From Sulfurospirillum sp. UBA6810 (lineage in GTDB: Bacteria; Campylobacterota; Campylobacteria; Campylobacterales; Sulfurospirillaceae), in contig DKEY01000062.1 in NCBI GenBank assembly GCA_002469305.1, positions 2,305 through 13,782 on the forward strand: a stretch of DNA of 11,478 nucleotides. Direction: 5' to 3'. The notes under the pieces were generated by a model that was given only the letters and a program-made list of their open reading frames with translations, did no database searches and was not told the DNA's origin. Below, piece by piece: positions 1-6,783 of this stretch. Made by a program: the position numbers and the translations under genes. The number at the start of each line of letters is the position of its first letter. Positions within the stretch are counted from its first letter, which is position 1.

Positions 1-551
1 GGAAAGTTTACAACAACAAATTTTGGTTTTGGTACTGACTCTGCAAATGCTTTTTTGAGATTAATAAAAAATTGCTTTGTATCTAGCTCATATTTTTCAT
101 TCCAAACTAGTCCCATTTTATGTACATTGCCACCAGCTATAATGAACGCATGTGAATGGATAGGATATGCAGGGTCTGGAACAACTGCTACATCGCCTGG
201 ATTTGTTATAGCCTGAACAAGATGCACATATCCCTCTTTACTTCCAAGCGTTACAACTGCTTCACGTTCAGGGTCAACATCAACTCCATACATTCTAGTG
301 TACCACTTACAAATTGCCAGTCGTAGTTTATATATCCCTTTACTTGCACTATAGCCATGTGTTCGGTCTTTATTTGCTGATTCTATAAGCTTGTCTATGA
401 TGTGCTGTGGTGTTCTTCCATCTGGATTACCCATCGAAAAATCTATAATGTCTTCACCGGCTCTTCTGGCGTTAAGTTTAATCTCATTTATTTCTGCAAA
501 TACATAATTTGGAAGTCTCTCTATGGTATTAAACCTAATTTCATCAAACAT
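1..551 (-). CDS. AlaC-like class I/II aminotransferase (5' part, runs off left edge)
   Basis: A pyridoxal-phosphate aminotransferase of fold type I. Only the first 183 codons are present; the gene continues past position 1. The start is the ATG at 551, with AGGAG about 6 bases upstream; an ATG at 556 is followed at once by a stop. The N-terminus is very close to the AlaC glutamate-pyruvate aminotransferase type: RLPNYVF near residue 12, then RRAGEDIIDFSMGNPDG near residue 29, then HGYSASKGI, GSKEGYVHL and PDPAYPIHSHAF. The lysine that binds the cofactor would lie in the missing part. Related proteins are also labelled aspartate or LL-diaminopimelate aminotransferase, so the amino acid substrate is not settled. 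It lies 81 bases downstream of the secreted-protein gene on the same strand. In C. jejuni, as I recall, the next gene after it is homoserine dehydrogenase, which would suggest an amino-acid operon. Confidence 0.88.
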   Translation of the reverse strand, partial: MFDEIRFNTIERLPNYVFAEINEIKLNARRAGEDIIDFSMGNPDGRTPQHIIDKLIESANKDRTHGYSASKGIYKLRLAICKWYTRMYGVDVDPEREAVVTLGSKEGYVHLVQAITNPGDVAVVPDPAYPIHSHAFIIAGGNVHKMGLVWNEKYELDTKQFFINLKKAFAESVPKPKFVVVNF

Positions 552-632
552 TACATTCTCCTAAATTTATTAAATGTTTTTTTACGGAAGTATACACTTT
601 TTGTAGAAAAATTTATCTTTATATTTTGTATT
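552..632. other. Intergenic gap before the aminotransferase
   Basis: An 81-base AT-rich spacer between two minus-strand genes. It contains the aminotransferase ribosome-binding site (AGGAG, complement of about 558-562) and T/A runs. An imperfect palindrome around AAGTATACACTT (588-599) is not followed by a convincing T-tract on the minus strand, so I do not call a terminator. A promoter for the aminotransferase could lie here, but no clear -10 box stands out from the background. Confidence 0.4.
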
Positions 633-1454
633 TTATTTACTCACAAGATATAAAGATAAACCTCTTTTTATATTGTCAAGTGTATATATATCACCTATTT
701 TTACATACTTGGCATTTTTTGGAATATCTATTTTTACTGCATCAACAACTTCATCTTTTTTATAAAACTGTAACACGTTTAAACTTTTGTCATAAAATAT
801 AATACTTGGATACCATCTATCGGCAATTTTTGAACGAAGAGATAAACTTTTTGCTTCTTCTATATCAATCCAATAAGGTTTGATTGGCTTTTTTAGTTTA
901 ATTGTTGTATTGGTTTCATACTTTTCTGCTTTGATATTTATGCTCTTTGTATCAATAACATACGACCAATTATAATTTTCGTACTTTTTAATCTCTTTTG
1001 TCTCACACCCTCTTGCATGTAACTCTTTTGCTAACAATATCGGATCAACAACATGTTCTGTTGATAATTTCACATTCCAAATAAACTCATTTGTATTTTT
1101 TATAACTTTATCTGTTATAAAATAGCTATATCCCATAGCTTCTAAAGATTCGTTTATAACTCGCATCAAAACAAGCGGATTTGCATCCGTTTTAAAACTA
1201 AGTGTCATATCTTTTGGTGAATCATAAAAAAGTTTCAAAAGACCATTCTCTTTCAGTTGCATTAAAACTTTTAAATCATCAATACTTCCATCTTCTTTGT
1301 AATAAGCTTGTTGATTATGAAAAATGATATCTATCAAATTTTTTTGGATATGAAACTCATCTTTACCCAAAAATGACTCTATTTTGTTATCTAAACTTAA
1401 AGCTGATAAATTAACAACGAAAAGAATTAAAAGAACAAGAACTCTTTTTACCAA
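633..1454 (-). CDS. Secreted (periplasmic) protein of unknown function
   Basis: A 273-residue protein with a Sec-type signal peptide: K3-R4, a hydrophobic core at residues 5-16, and likely cleavage near the SALS at 17-20. The rest is soluble and mixed-charge with no further membrane helix. I recognise no catalytic motif. It matches in position the conserved 'putative periplasmic protein' (Cj0151c type) of Campylobacterota, a recalled synteny argument rather than a measured one. The start is TTG at 1454: AAAGGAAA lies just upstream, and the start codon overlaps the stop of the RodZ-like gene by 7 bases, so translation is probably coupled. Two cysteines would not be expected to form a haem site, as no CxxCH is present. 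A role with the RodZ-like partner at the cell envelope is a guess from gene order only. Confidence 0.75.
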   Translation of the reverse strand: MVKRVLVLLILFVVNLSALSLDNKIESFLGKDEFHIQKNLIDIIFHNQQAYYKEDGSIDDLKVLMQLKENGLLKLFYDSPKDMTLSFKTDANPLVLMRVINESLEAMGYSYFITDKVIKNTNEFIWNVKLSTEHVVDPILLAKELHARGCETKEIKKYENYNWSYVIDTKSINIKAEKYETNTTIKLKKPIKPYWIDIEEAKSLSLRSKIADRWYPSIIFYDKSLNVLQFYKKDEVVDAVKIDIPKNAKYVKIGDIYTLDNIKRGLSLYLVSK

Positions 1455-2362
1455 GAATTTCCTTTATTGAGCTCTTTAAACTTACTCCAACTTATCTCTT
1501 TGATTTTGCCATCTATGACTTCAAATCTCACGGGACTTTGTCTGTTGTAGTTTAAATCACCTTGTTCTACTTTTAGATCAAAACTACCGTGTCCTGTTGT
1601 CACTATTTGATTTCTAGAGATATCTATGGAAAAATTACCCTCTCCTAAAAAAGATCTTCTTTTAAAATCATCTAAATATATAACACCTATCCATAACTCT
1701 GTTTTTGGAACTATCACTGCTTGTTCTTTAAATGTAGCACTTGTAAACTCGGTTTTTGGAGTATTTATGATATCAATTTTACTGTCATCTTCAACTGTTA
1801 TATTTTCTTCTACTGCTTGTACTTCAGATTGAACAACAACATCATTTGAGCCTTCTGTAGCTGCATTTAGAATAGTTTCACTTACTACTTGCTCTGTTCG
1901 TATTGTTTGATTGTCATCTAATGTGGTCATGTTTTCTTCTATGACACTGTTTTGATTTTGCATAATTAGATTGTTCTGAAGTGTCTGTTCAACAGTACTT
2001 TGTCTAACTGTTTGTTTGGTAAAAATAGTATATGTAAAATACCCAATTGAACCAAAAATAATAAATAAGACAAGTAGGAAAAACTTTTTAGATTTTTTTC
2101 CTGTATCCATAACAATAAATATCTTTTCATCATCTTCAGGAGATAGGCGGTTTTCTTGCCAATACTCTTCAAAAGCAGTAACCCAATTATCTAAATTGAT
2201 ATTGTATTCTCTTGATAGTATCTTAACAAAACCTAAGGTATTGATTCTATTGAGTCTATCAAAATCACAATCCACCATATATTTTATATACTTTTGTTCT
2301 ATGTGAGTTTCATCTGAAACTTTTTTTAATCCTATCTCTTCTAGAAGCTTGATGTTATCCAT
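1448..2362 (-). CDS. RodZ-like single-span membrane protein
   Basis: A 304-residue bitopic protein. Residues about 1-80 look like a helical cytoplasmic domain of the HTH/XRE kind (LLEEIGLKKVSDETHIE, then LGFVKILSREYNINLDNW). A basic TGKKSKK leads into one membrane helix at about 95-114. A Thr/Glu/Asn-rich linker follows to about residue 218, then a compact beta-rich C-terminal domain at about 223-301 opening with ELWIGVIYLDD and containing GEGNFSIDIS. This order (HTH, membrane helix, low-complexity linker, beta domain) is that of the cytoskeletal anchor RodZ. The likeness is architectural and I could not test it by alignment. I chose the ATG at 2362, which has AGGAT 5 bases upstream and overlaps the rlmB stop (ATGGATAA). 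The longer frame from 2404 only reads rlmB sequence out of frame. In C. jejuni the matching gene is called just 'membrane protein'. Confidence 0.72.
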   Translation of the reverse strand: MDNIKLLEEIGLKKVSDETHIEQKYIKYMVDCDFDRLNRINTLGFVKILSREYNINLDNWVTAFEEYWQENRLSPEDDEKIFIVMDTGKKSKKFFLLVLFIIFGSIGYFTYTIFTKQTVRQSTVEQTLQNNLIMQNQNSVIEENMTTLDDNQTIRTEQVVSETILNAATEGSNDVVVQSEVQAVEENITVEDDSKIDIINTPKTEFTSATFKEQAVIVPKTELWIGVIYLDDFKRRSFLGEGNFSIDISRNQIVTTGHGSFDLKVEQGDLNYNRQSPVRFEVIDGKIKEISWSKFKELNKGNSW

Positions 2363-3038
2363 TAGCGATCCTATCACATATGACTGCTGCTGCTGCACTA
2401 ACATTTAAAGAGTCAAAAGCTCTAACCATTTTTATTGATATTTTTTTATCTAATTTTTCTAAAACTTTTTTATGTATCCCTTGACCTTCACTTCCCATGA
2501 TGACAACTTTTTTCTTTTCAAAGTTTACATTTTTTATGTCATCCCCATGCATATCTGCACCATAGAGAGTAAAGCCAACTTGTTTTAATTCATTTATCAT
2601 ATCAAGAGTTGATGGATATAAACATATAGGTAGTTCAAACGCTGCTGCACTACTCGTTCTGATAATTGCTTCAAAATTTATACTTTTAATGCCACTTATA
2701 ACAATAGCATCTACACCAAAAGCATATGCACTTCTTATGATAGCTCCAATGTTACCAACATCTGTTAAGCCATCCAAAACCAATAAAAAATCGCTTTTTT
2801 TAATAGCGTCAAACTCAACAAACTCAAAATCGTCTATGCGAGCTATAAAACCTTGGTGGTTTCCACCATGAGCAAGGGCCTGTGCCTTCTTATTATCCAC
2901 GCCTTGCACGCTACTGCATACTCTTTTAATTGAATTAAAAAGTTTTTGATCACACTTCTTTGATAAATAAACTTCTTGAAATTTATTTGGATATCTCTTA
3001 AGTATGTGTAAAAATAGTTGTTTGCCATATATAATCAT
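2355..3038 (-). CDS. rlmB: TrmH-family 23S rRNA 2'-O-methyltransferase (RlmB-like)
   Basis: A SPOUT-superfamily enzyme that transfers methyl from S-adenosylmethionine to a ribose 2'-OH. RlmB modifies G2251 in the peptidyl-transferase region of 23S rRNA. The three TrmH motifs are visible: motif 1 NIGAIIRSAYAFG (about 96-108), motif 2 IMGSEGQGI (about 180-188), and motif 3 MVRAFDSLNVSAAAAVI (about 204-220), which forms the trefoil knot and AdoMet pocket. Residues 1-70, with YGKQLFLHILKR and QGFIARI, form the usual small substrate-binding domain. At 227 residues it is slightly shorter than the roughly 245 of E. coli. Exact target specificity (RlmB or another TrmH-family member) cannot be settled by eye. 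It is the first gene of a four-gene minus-strand run and overlaps the next gene by 8 bases. The ATG at 3038 has no clear Shine-Dalgarno sequence. Confidence 0.88.
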   Translation of the reverse strand: MIIYGKQLFLHILKRYPNKFQEVYLSKKCDQKLFNSIKRVCSSVQGVDNKKAQALAHGGNHQGFIARIDDFEFVEFDAIKKSDFLLVLDGLTDVGNIGAIIRSAYAFGVDAIVISGIKSINFEAIIRTSSAAAFELPICLYPSTLDMINELKQVGFTLYGADMHGDDIKNVNFEKKKVVIMGSEGQGIHKKVLEKLDKKISIKMVRAFDSLNVSAAAAVICDRIANG

Positions 3039-3219
3039 CTAATAATTTTATCTTAAATCGCTTAAAATAAGGTCATTTACTTCTTTATTAAAGAGGGTTT
3101 TTTTCTGTTGTTACAAAAAGATTAATTTGATGTTAATATTTTTAATCCTCTTAGTACTTAATATGAATTTAATTTTGATATATTTATAATGTTTGTATGT
3201 GACACAAAGGAAATGTTTT
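3039..3219. promoter_or_regulatory. Divergent intergenic region between rlmB and the PAS/receptor operon
   Basis: A 181-base AT-rich divergent spacer. On the plus strand a perfect TATAAT at 3185-3190 would start transcription near 3197, leaving a leader of about 23 bases with AAGGA at 3207-3211 ahead of the ATG at 3220. Upstream of the -10 box TTAAT recurs at 3122, 3133, 3142, 3158 and 3169, close to helical phasing in part, as in Campylobacterota sigma-70 promoters that lack a fixed -35 box. I saw no sigma-54 GG/GC pair and no sigma-28 box. The rlmB side has only weak -10 candidates. Confidence 0.6.
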
Positions 3220-3612
3220 ATGGAAATATTAAACAATGAAATTCTCCTAGATGAAAGTGCTCTACTTGTTTCCGAAACTGATGCCAAAGGAAAAATAATC
3301 TATGCTAATGACCTCTTTTTACAAGCATCAGAATATTCACTTCAAGAAATGATGGGTAAAAACCATAACATCATAAGACATAAAGATATGCCAAAAGCAG
3401 CCTTTAAAACGTTATGGGAAACAGTTAAAAAAGGAGATGTTTGGCAAGGCTTTGTTAAAAACAAAACAAAGAATGGAAAATTTTATTGGGTATTTGCAAC
3501 TGTATTTCCTTTTGGGAAAGACCACTATCTCTCCGTTAGGAAAATGGCATCAAGAGAAGAGATAGAAAAATATGAAAAATTGTATAAAAAAATGAGAGAG
3601 GAAGAAAAATAA
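3220..3612 (+). CDS. Stand-alone Aer/CetB-like PAS sensor protein
   Basis: A 130-residue cytoplasmic protein that is almost only a PAS domain. The Aer/CetB-type signature is clear: LLVSETDAKGKIIYAN (15-30), a HNIIRHKDMP block (49-58), W76 in KKGDVWQGFVKN, and NGKFYWVFATV (85-95). In Aer this type of domain holds FAD and reports redox state or electron flow, so flavin binding is likely but not shown here. The beta strands after residue 96 are joined by a turn shorter than usual (FPFGKDHYLSVRK). Residues 110-130 form a charged helix. I start at the ATG at 3220, with AAGGA at 3207-3211; an in-frame TTG at 3193 lacks a suitable site. The stop codon is followed directly by the receptor ATG, so the two are surely co-translated. 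The likely role is the sensory subunit of the downstream transducer, as CetB is for CetA. Confidence 0.82.
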   Translation: MEILNNEILLDESALLVSETDAKGKIIYANDLFLQASEYSLQEMMGKNHNIIRHKDMPKAAFKTLWETVKKGDVWQGFVKNKTKNGKFYWVFATVFPFGKDHYLSVRKMASREEIEKYEKLYKKMREEEK

Positions 3613-5718
3613 ATGAAACAATTATCCATCAAAGCTAAAGTAACAACTTTAGTCATTGTATCTTTGGCTCTCACAGCAATCATTATTTCTATAACAAATA
3701 TCTTTTTGACTATTATGAAAACTGAAACTACCATAGAACAATTTAAAACTACCATGATACAAAACAAAATCAATTCTCTCAAAGCAAATATTAGCATTGC
3801 TAAAGATGCAGTTGCTTCAGTATATGAAAGTTCTCAGGAAAAAAATATTGCAAATGAATTAAAAACTATAGCCTTACAATATAAAAAAAATATGGAAAAT
3901 TTTTATAATGAAAATAAAAATATCCTCACTGAAGAAGAGATAAAAAATCGCCTTATAGAGATGACAAAATCTTACAGATACGATAATGGGCTTGGATATT
4001 TTTGGATAAATGATTTAGAAGAAGTTATGATAATGCATCCTATAAATCCCTCTTTAGATGGAAAAGATTTAACTAACTCAAAAGATAGTGATGGAACTTT
4101 TTTATTTCAAAATATGACAAAAGTTGTCCAAGACAAAGGAGAAGGTGTTGTTAAATATAAATGGCCTCATCCAAGCACAAAAGAGGTAGAGGACAAGATA
4201 AGTTTTGTATTTAATTTTACGCCTTATAATTGGGTAGTAGGCACTGGTAAATACAAAAATGAGATTATAAAAGAATTTCAAGAAAAAGCAAAAGATATCA
4301 TCTCAAAGCTCAGATATGATGATGGAAAAGGTTACTTTTGGATAAATGATTTTAGTCCTAAGATGATAATGCACCCTATAAAACCTTCTCTTGATGGGAG
4401 TGATTTAAGTACTTCAAAAGATCCTAGTGGAAAATTTTTATTTAATGAAATGGTAAAAGTTGCCAATGAAAAAGGAGCTGGTGTTGTAAACTATATGTGG
4501 CCAAAACCAGGGTTTGATAAACCTCAACAAAAAATTTCTTATATAGAAGCTTTTAAAGAGTGGCATTGGATCATAGGAACAGGTGTTTATGCTGATGATA
4601 TAGAAACTCTTATCGACAAAGAAAGAGAAAATGCAAATAAGCAGATATCTAACACTATTTATATAAATGTCATCTCTTTAGTCATCATTCTTTTTATATT
4701 CAGTGTACTTGCAGCTATCCTTACAAAAAAACTAATAGGGGATAGGCTCCTCTGTCTCAAAACATACATAAAAGAGTTTTCTGAATATGTTACAAACAAA
4801 AAAAATGAACTCTCTTATAGGTATGTAGATAATTCAAATGATGAGATAGGCAGTACAGTTTCTCTTATAGATGAAGCATTTAAGCAGTATGAAAATATCC
4901 ATCTAGATGACATAAGAGCTGTTGGTGAAGTACTTCTTATAAGTTCAAAAATGTCAAATGGGGAATTTCAAGAGCGAACATCATTTAAATCTTCTCATTA
5001 CCTCACAAATAGACTCTCTCATGAAGTCGATTATATGAGCAATAAACTAGATGAAGTAATACGAGCAACTATAAAATCTCTCAAAGGTTTTCAAGACAAA
5101 GATTTTACAAATAAAATAGAGATAGACTCATCGTATCAACTCAAAGAGCTTTGTGATGGAGTCAATGCCCTTGGTATTGCCCTAAAAGAGATGATAAATG
5201 AAAACGAGCAACAAAGTCAAAGTATCCAAAAAAATGCAGATAGACTTTCAGGTTCGATAGAAACCATAAAAAATGAGCCTTTGAGCGAACTCAATGATAT
5301 AGTTGTGAAAACAACTTCTTCTATGCAAGAAATAGGAGCAACACAACAATCACTCTCAGAAAATCTTATCTTTTTAACACAAAATGCGAAGGAGGCAGAA
5401 GACGCCCTAAATGTCATAGGAGAAATTGCAGACCAAACTAACTTACTTGCACTCAATGCTGCCATAGAAGCAGCAAGGGCTGGTGAACATGGGCGTGGAT
5501 TTGCTGTTGTTGCTGAGAGTGTAAGGGATTTGGCAGATAAGACTACGGCTTCATTAGCTCAAATTCAAGCTACTATAAAAGTCATAGTGGATAACATAAG
5601 AAATAGTTCAAATGGTATGAAAGAGAACGCGAAAGAGATGGAAAAATTGACGAGTGATGTTAAAACTATCCAAAATAAAACAGAGGATATTTTAAAAATT
5701 ATGAGTAATTTAACTTAA
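3613..5718 (+). CDS. Methyl-accepting chemotaxis protein with tandem Cache domains
   Basis: A 701-residue chemoreceptor. Order: membrane helix at about 10-35; a helical stalk; a periplasmic sensor of two sCache_2-like modules (cores about 123-218 and 235-330, each with Y-D-x-G-x-G-Y-F-W-I-N-D, M-I-M-H-P-I and P-S-L-D-G); membrane helix at about 350-371; a long HAMP-like stretch at about 372-530; then the signalling hairpin. The tip at 603-640 has EIADQTNLLALNAAIEAARAGE and GRGFAVVAESVRDLA, the contact site for CheA and CheW. About 80 residues follow the tip and there is no CheR-binding pentapeptide at the C-terminus. Related sCache_2 sensors bind small carboxylates, so a ligand of that kind is possible. 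It starts right after the PAS stop codon and may take both a periplasmic ligand signal and a cytoplasmic redox signal. Its end lies one base from the convergent rsmI stop. Confidence 0.93.
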   Translation: MKQLSIKAKVTTLVIVSLALTAIIISITNIFLTIMKTETTIEQFKTTMIQNKINSLKANISIAKDAVASVYESSQEKNIANELKTIALQYKKNMENFYNENKNILTEEEIKNRLIEMTKSYRYDNGLGYFWINDLEEVMIMHPINPSLDGKDLTNSKDSDGTFLFQNMTKVVQDKGEGVVKYKWPHPSTKEVEDKISFVFNFTPYNWVVGTGKYKNEIIKEFQEKAKDIISKLRYDDGKGYFWINDFSPKMIMHPIKPSLDGSDLSTSKDPSGKFLFNEMVKVANEKGAGVVNYMWPKPGFDKPQQKISYIEAFKEWHWIIGTGVYADDIETLIDKERENANKQISNTIYINVISLVIILFIFSVLAAILTKKLIGDRLLCLKTYIKEFSEYVTNKKNELSYRYVDNSNDEIGSTVSLIDEAFKQYENIHLDDIRAVGEVLLISSKMSNGEFQERTSFKSSHYLTNRLSHEVDYMSNKLDEVIRATIKSLKGFQDKDFTNKIEIDSSYQLKELCDGVNALGIALKEMINENEQQSQSIQKNADRLSGSIETIKNEPLSELNDIVVKTTSSMQEIGATQQSLSENLIFLTQNAKEAEDALNVIGEIADQTNLLALNAAIEAARAGEHGRGFAVVAESVRDLADKTTASLAQIQATIKVIVDNIRNSSNGMKENAKEMEKLTSDVKTIQNKTEDILKIMSNLT

Positions 5719-5719
5719 A

Positions 5720-6526
5720 CTACAAAGAGTTATAGCACTCTTTTACACTAAGTCCTGTCAGTTTCGACAAAAGTTTTGCTTTTTGTTTAGGGGGTATATC
5801 AAGTTCGATAATATCCTCTTTATTTATAGACTCTCCGTCTTGCAAAGATGTTGCATCTATGACAATTACCCATTCGCCTTTAAGATTGCTTGTCTCAAGT
5901 TTATCAAATATCTCTTCGCAAGTTCCTATAAATCTTTTTTCAAACTTTTTCGTTGCTTCTTTGATAAAACATGCTTTTACATGTGGGATTTTTGTTGCTA
6001 ACTCTTTTGCCAATTTATCTATCCTATGAGGGGATTCATACACTATAACAGGATACTTTGAGTTAGTTATTTCGCTAAGTCCATTTTCTCTATCTTTGCC
6101 TTTATGAGGTAAAAAGCCATAAAAAACAAACTTTGGGTTTGAAAAACCACTCGTTGCATATGCAAGTAAAGCAGCATTTGCGCCAGGGAGCACTTCATAA
6201 TCTATCTTATTTTCTTGACAAAATTTTATAAAGTAACTTCCAGGATCACTGATACAAGGCATACCAGCGTCACTAAGATAAGCTACACTCTTTTCAAATA
6301 TATCTTTATCAATACTCTCTAAAACTTTTTTTTCATTATGTGAATGCAATGAAATATAGTTTTCGATATGAAATTCTATGTTTTGTCTTTGAGAAAGGAG
6401 GGATAAAAGTTTTTTTGTGACTCTTGTGTCTTCACAAAAGAGAGTGTGACACTCACTAAGAAGTTTCAAACTTCTTAGTGTAATGTCATCTAAATTTCCT
6501 ATCGGAGTAGGAATAAAGTAAACCAA
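5720..6526 (-). CDS. rsmI: 16S rRNA (cytidine1402-2'-O)-methyltransferase RsmI
   Basis: A 268-residue tetrapyrrole-methylase-fold enzyme that methylates the ribose of C1402 in the decoding centre of 16S rRNA, using AdoMet. Landmarks in order: PTPIGNLDDITLRSL (6-20), LFCEDTRVT (29-37), YLSDAGMPCISDPG (83-96), LPGANAAL (113-120), GFLPHKGKDR (137-146) and VYESPHRI (162-169), then EATKKFE and KGEWVIVI. All hallmark blocks are intact and the length is close to the family norm. The start appears to be TTG at 6526, 14 bases after the rpmE stop, because the conserved FIPTPIGN must sit at the N-terminus. I see no Shine-Dalgarno sequence before it, so it may depend on translation of rpmE. Codons 16-36 contain three adjoining inverted repeats (listed separately). 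It is the last gene of the minus-strand rsmE-rpmE-rsmI run. Confidence 0.93.
   Translation of the reverse strand: MVYFIPTPIGNLDDITLRSLKLLSECHTLFCEDTRVTKKLLSLLSQRQNIEFHIENYISLHSHNEKKVLESIDKDIFEKSVAYLSDAGMPCISDPGSYFIKFCQENKIDYEVLPGANAALLAYATSGFSNPKFVFYGFLPHKGKDRENGLSEITNSKYPVIVYESPHRIDKLAKELATKIPHVKACFIKEATKKFEKRFIGTCEEIFDKLETSNLKGEWVIVIDATSLQDGESINKEDIIELDIPPKQKAKLLSKLTGLSVKECYNSL
6421..6480 (-). repeat. Three edge-sharing inverted repeats inside rsmI
   Basis: Read on the minus strand, three potential hairpins follow each other without a gap. The first (6480-6454) is a perfect palindrome with 13-base arms (CACTAAGAAGTTT) around one central base. The second (6454-6442) has 6-base arms GAGTGT/ACACTC around one base. 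The third (6442-6421) pairs CTC-TTGTG with CACAA-GAG around a 4-base loop, with two extra bases in one arm. They cover codons 16-36 of rsmI and start 46 bases into the gene. The arms are seen directly; folding in RNA and any effect are inference. Confidence 0.75.
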
Positions 6527-6540
6527 AATATTTTAAAAAA

Positions 6541-6741
6541 TTATTTTAAGTTATATTTTTTCTTAAATTTCTCAACTCTACCTGCAGCGTCAACTATCTT
6601 TTCAGAACCAGTAAAAAATGGATGACATGAACTACATATATCTATTCTCATCTCTGGTTTGTTAGACATTGTTGCAAAGCTGTTACCACAAGCACATGTC
6701 ACTGTACATTCTACATATTCTGGATGTATATCTTTTTTCAT
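6541..6741 (-). CDS. rpmE: 50S ribosomal protein L31 (zinc-binding type)
   Basis: A 66-residue L31, a small protein bridging the two ribosomal subunits. MKKDIHPEY at the start and the PFFTG motif (41-45) are diagnostic. Zinc ligands are present as C16-x-C18 and C36-x-x-C39, so this is the zinc-holding C+ form rather than the zinc-independent paralogue made under zinc starvation. The start ATG has AGGAAA a few bases upstream. It lies between rsmE and rsmI, as in other Campylobacterota. A hairpin (6789-6814) and a TATAAT (minus, 6758-6763) in the upstream gap suggest that it can be expressed separately from rsmE. Confidence 0.96.
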   Translation of the reverse strand: MKKDIHPEYVECTVTCACGNSFATMSNKPEMRIDICSSCHPFFTGSEKIVDAAGRVEKFKKKYNLK

Positions 6742-6757
6742 TTCTTTTTCCTAAAAA

Positions 6758-6763
6758 ATTATA
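6758..6763 (-). promoter_or_regulatory. Candidate -10 box for rpmE
   Basis: The minus strand reads TATAAT here, between the hairpin and the rpmE start. Its expected start point (near 6751) falls at the ribosome-binding AGGAAA, so the transcript would have an almost absent leader. That makes the box doubtful, although its match is perfect. Confidence 0.35.
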
Positions 6764-6783
6764 TTAAATTGCCCAAGCACTTA

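Noticed and set aside
402..653. Plus-strand 83-codon open frame
   Set aside because: It lies mostly antisense to the aminotransferase start, which has clear family motifs. It has low-complexity Phe/Ile/Tyr content and no ribosome-binding site.
2363..2404. Upstream start for the RodZ-like protein giving 14 more residues
   Set aside because: The extra residues are the rlmB motif 3 region read in another frame, and the ATG at 2362 has the better ribosome-binding site.
3525..3797. Minus-strand 90-codon frame over the PAS/receptor junction
   Set aside because: It runs antisense to two well-supported genes, and its hydrophobic stretch is the reverse reading of the receptor membrane-helix region.
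5217..5718. Truncated signalling domain in the first receptor
   Set aside because: About 80 residues lie on each side of the tip, so the hairpin is balanced. The lack of a CheR pentapeptide is common.
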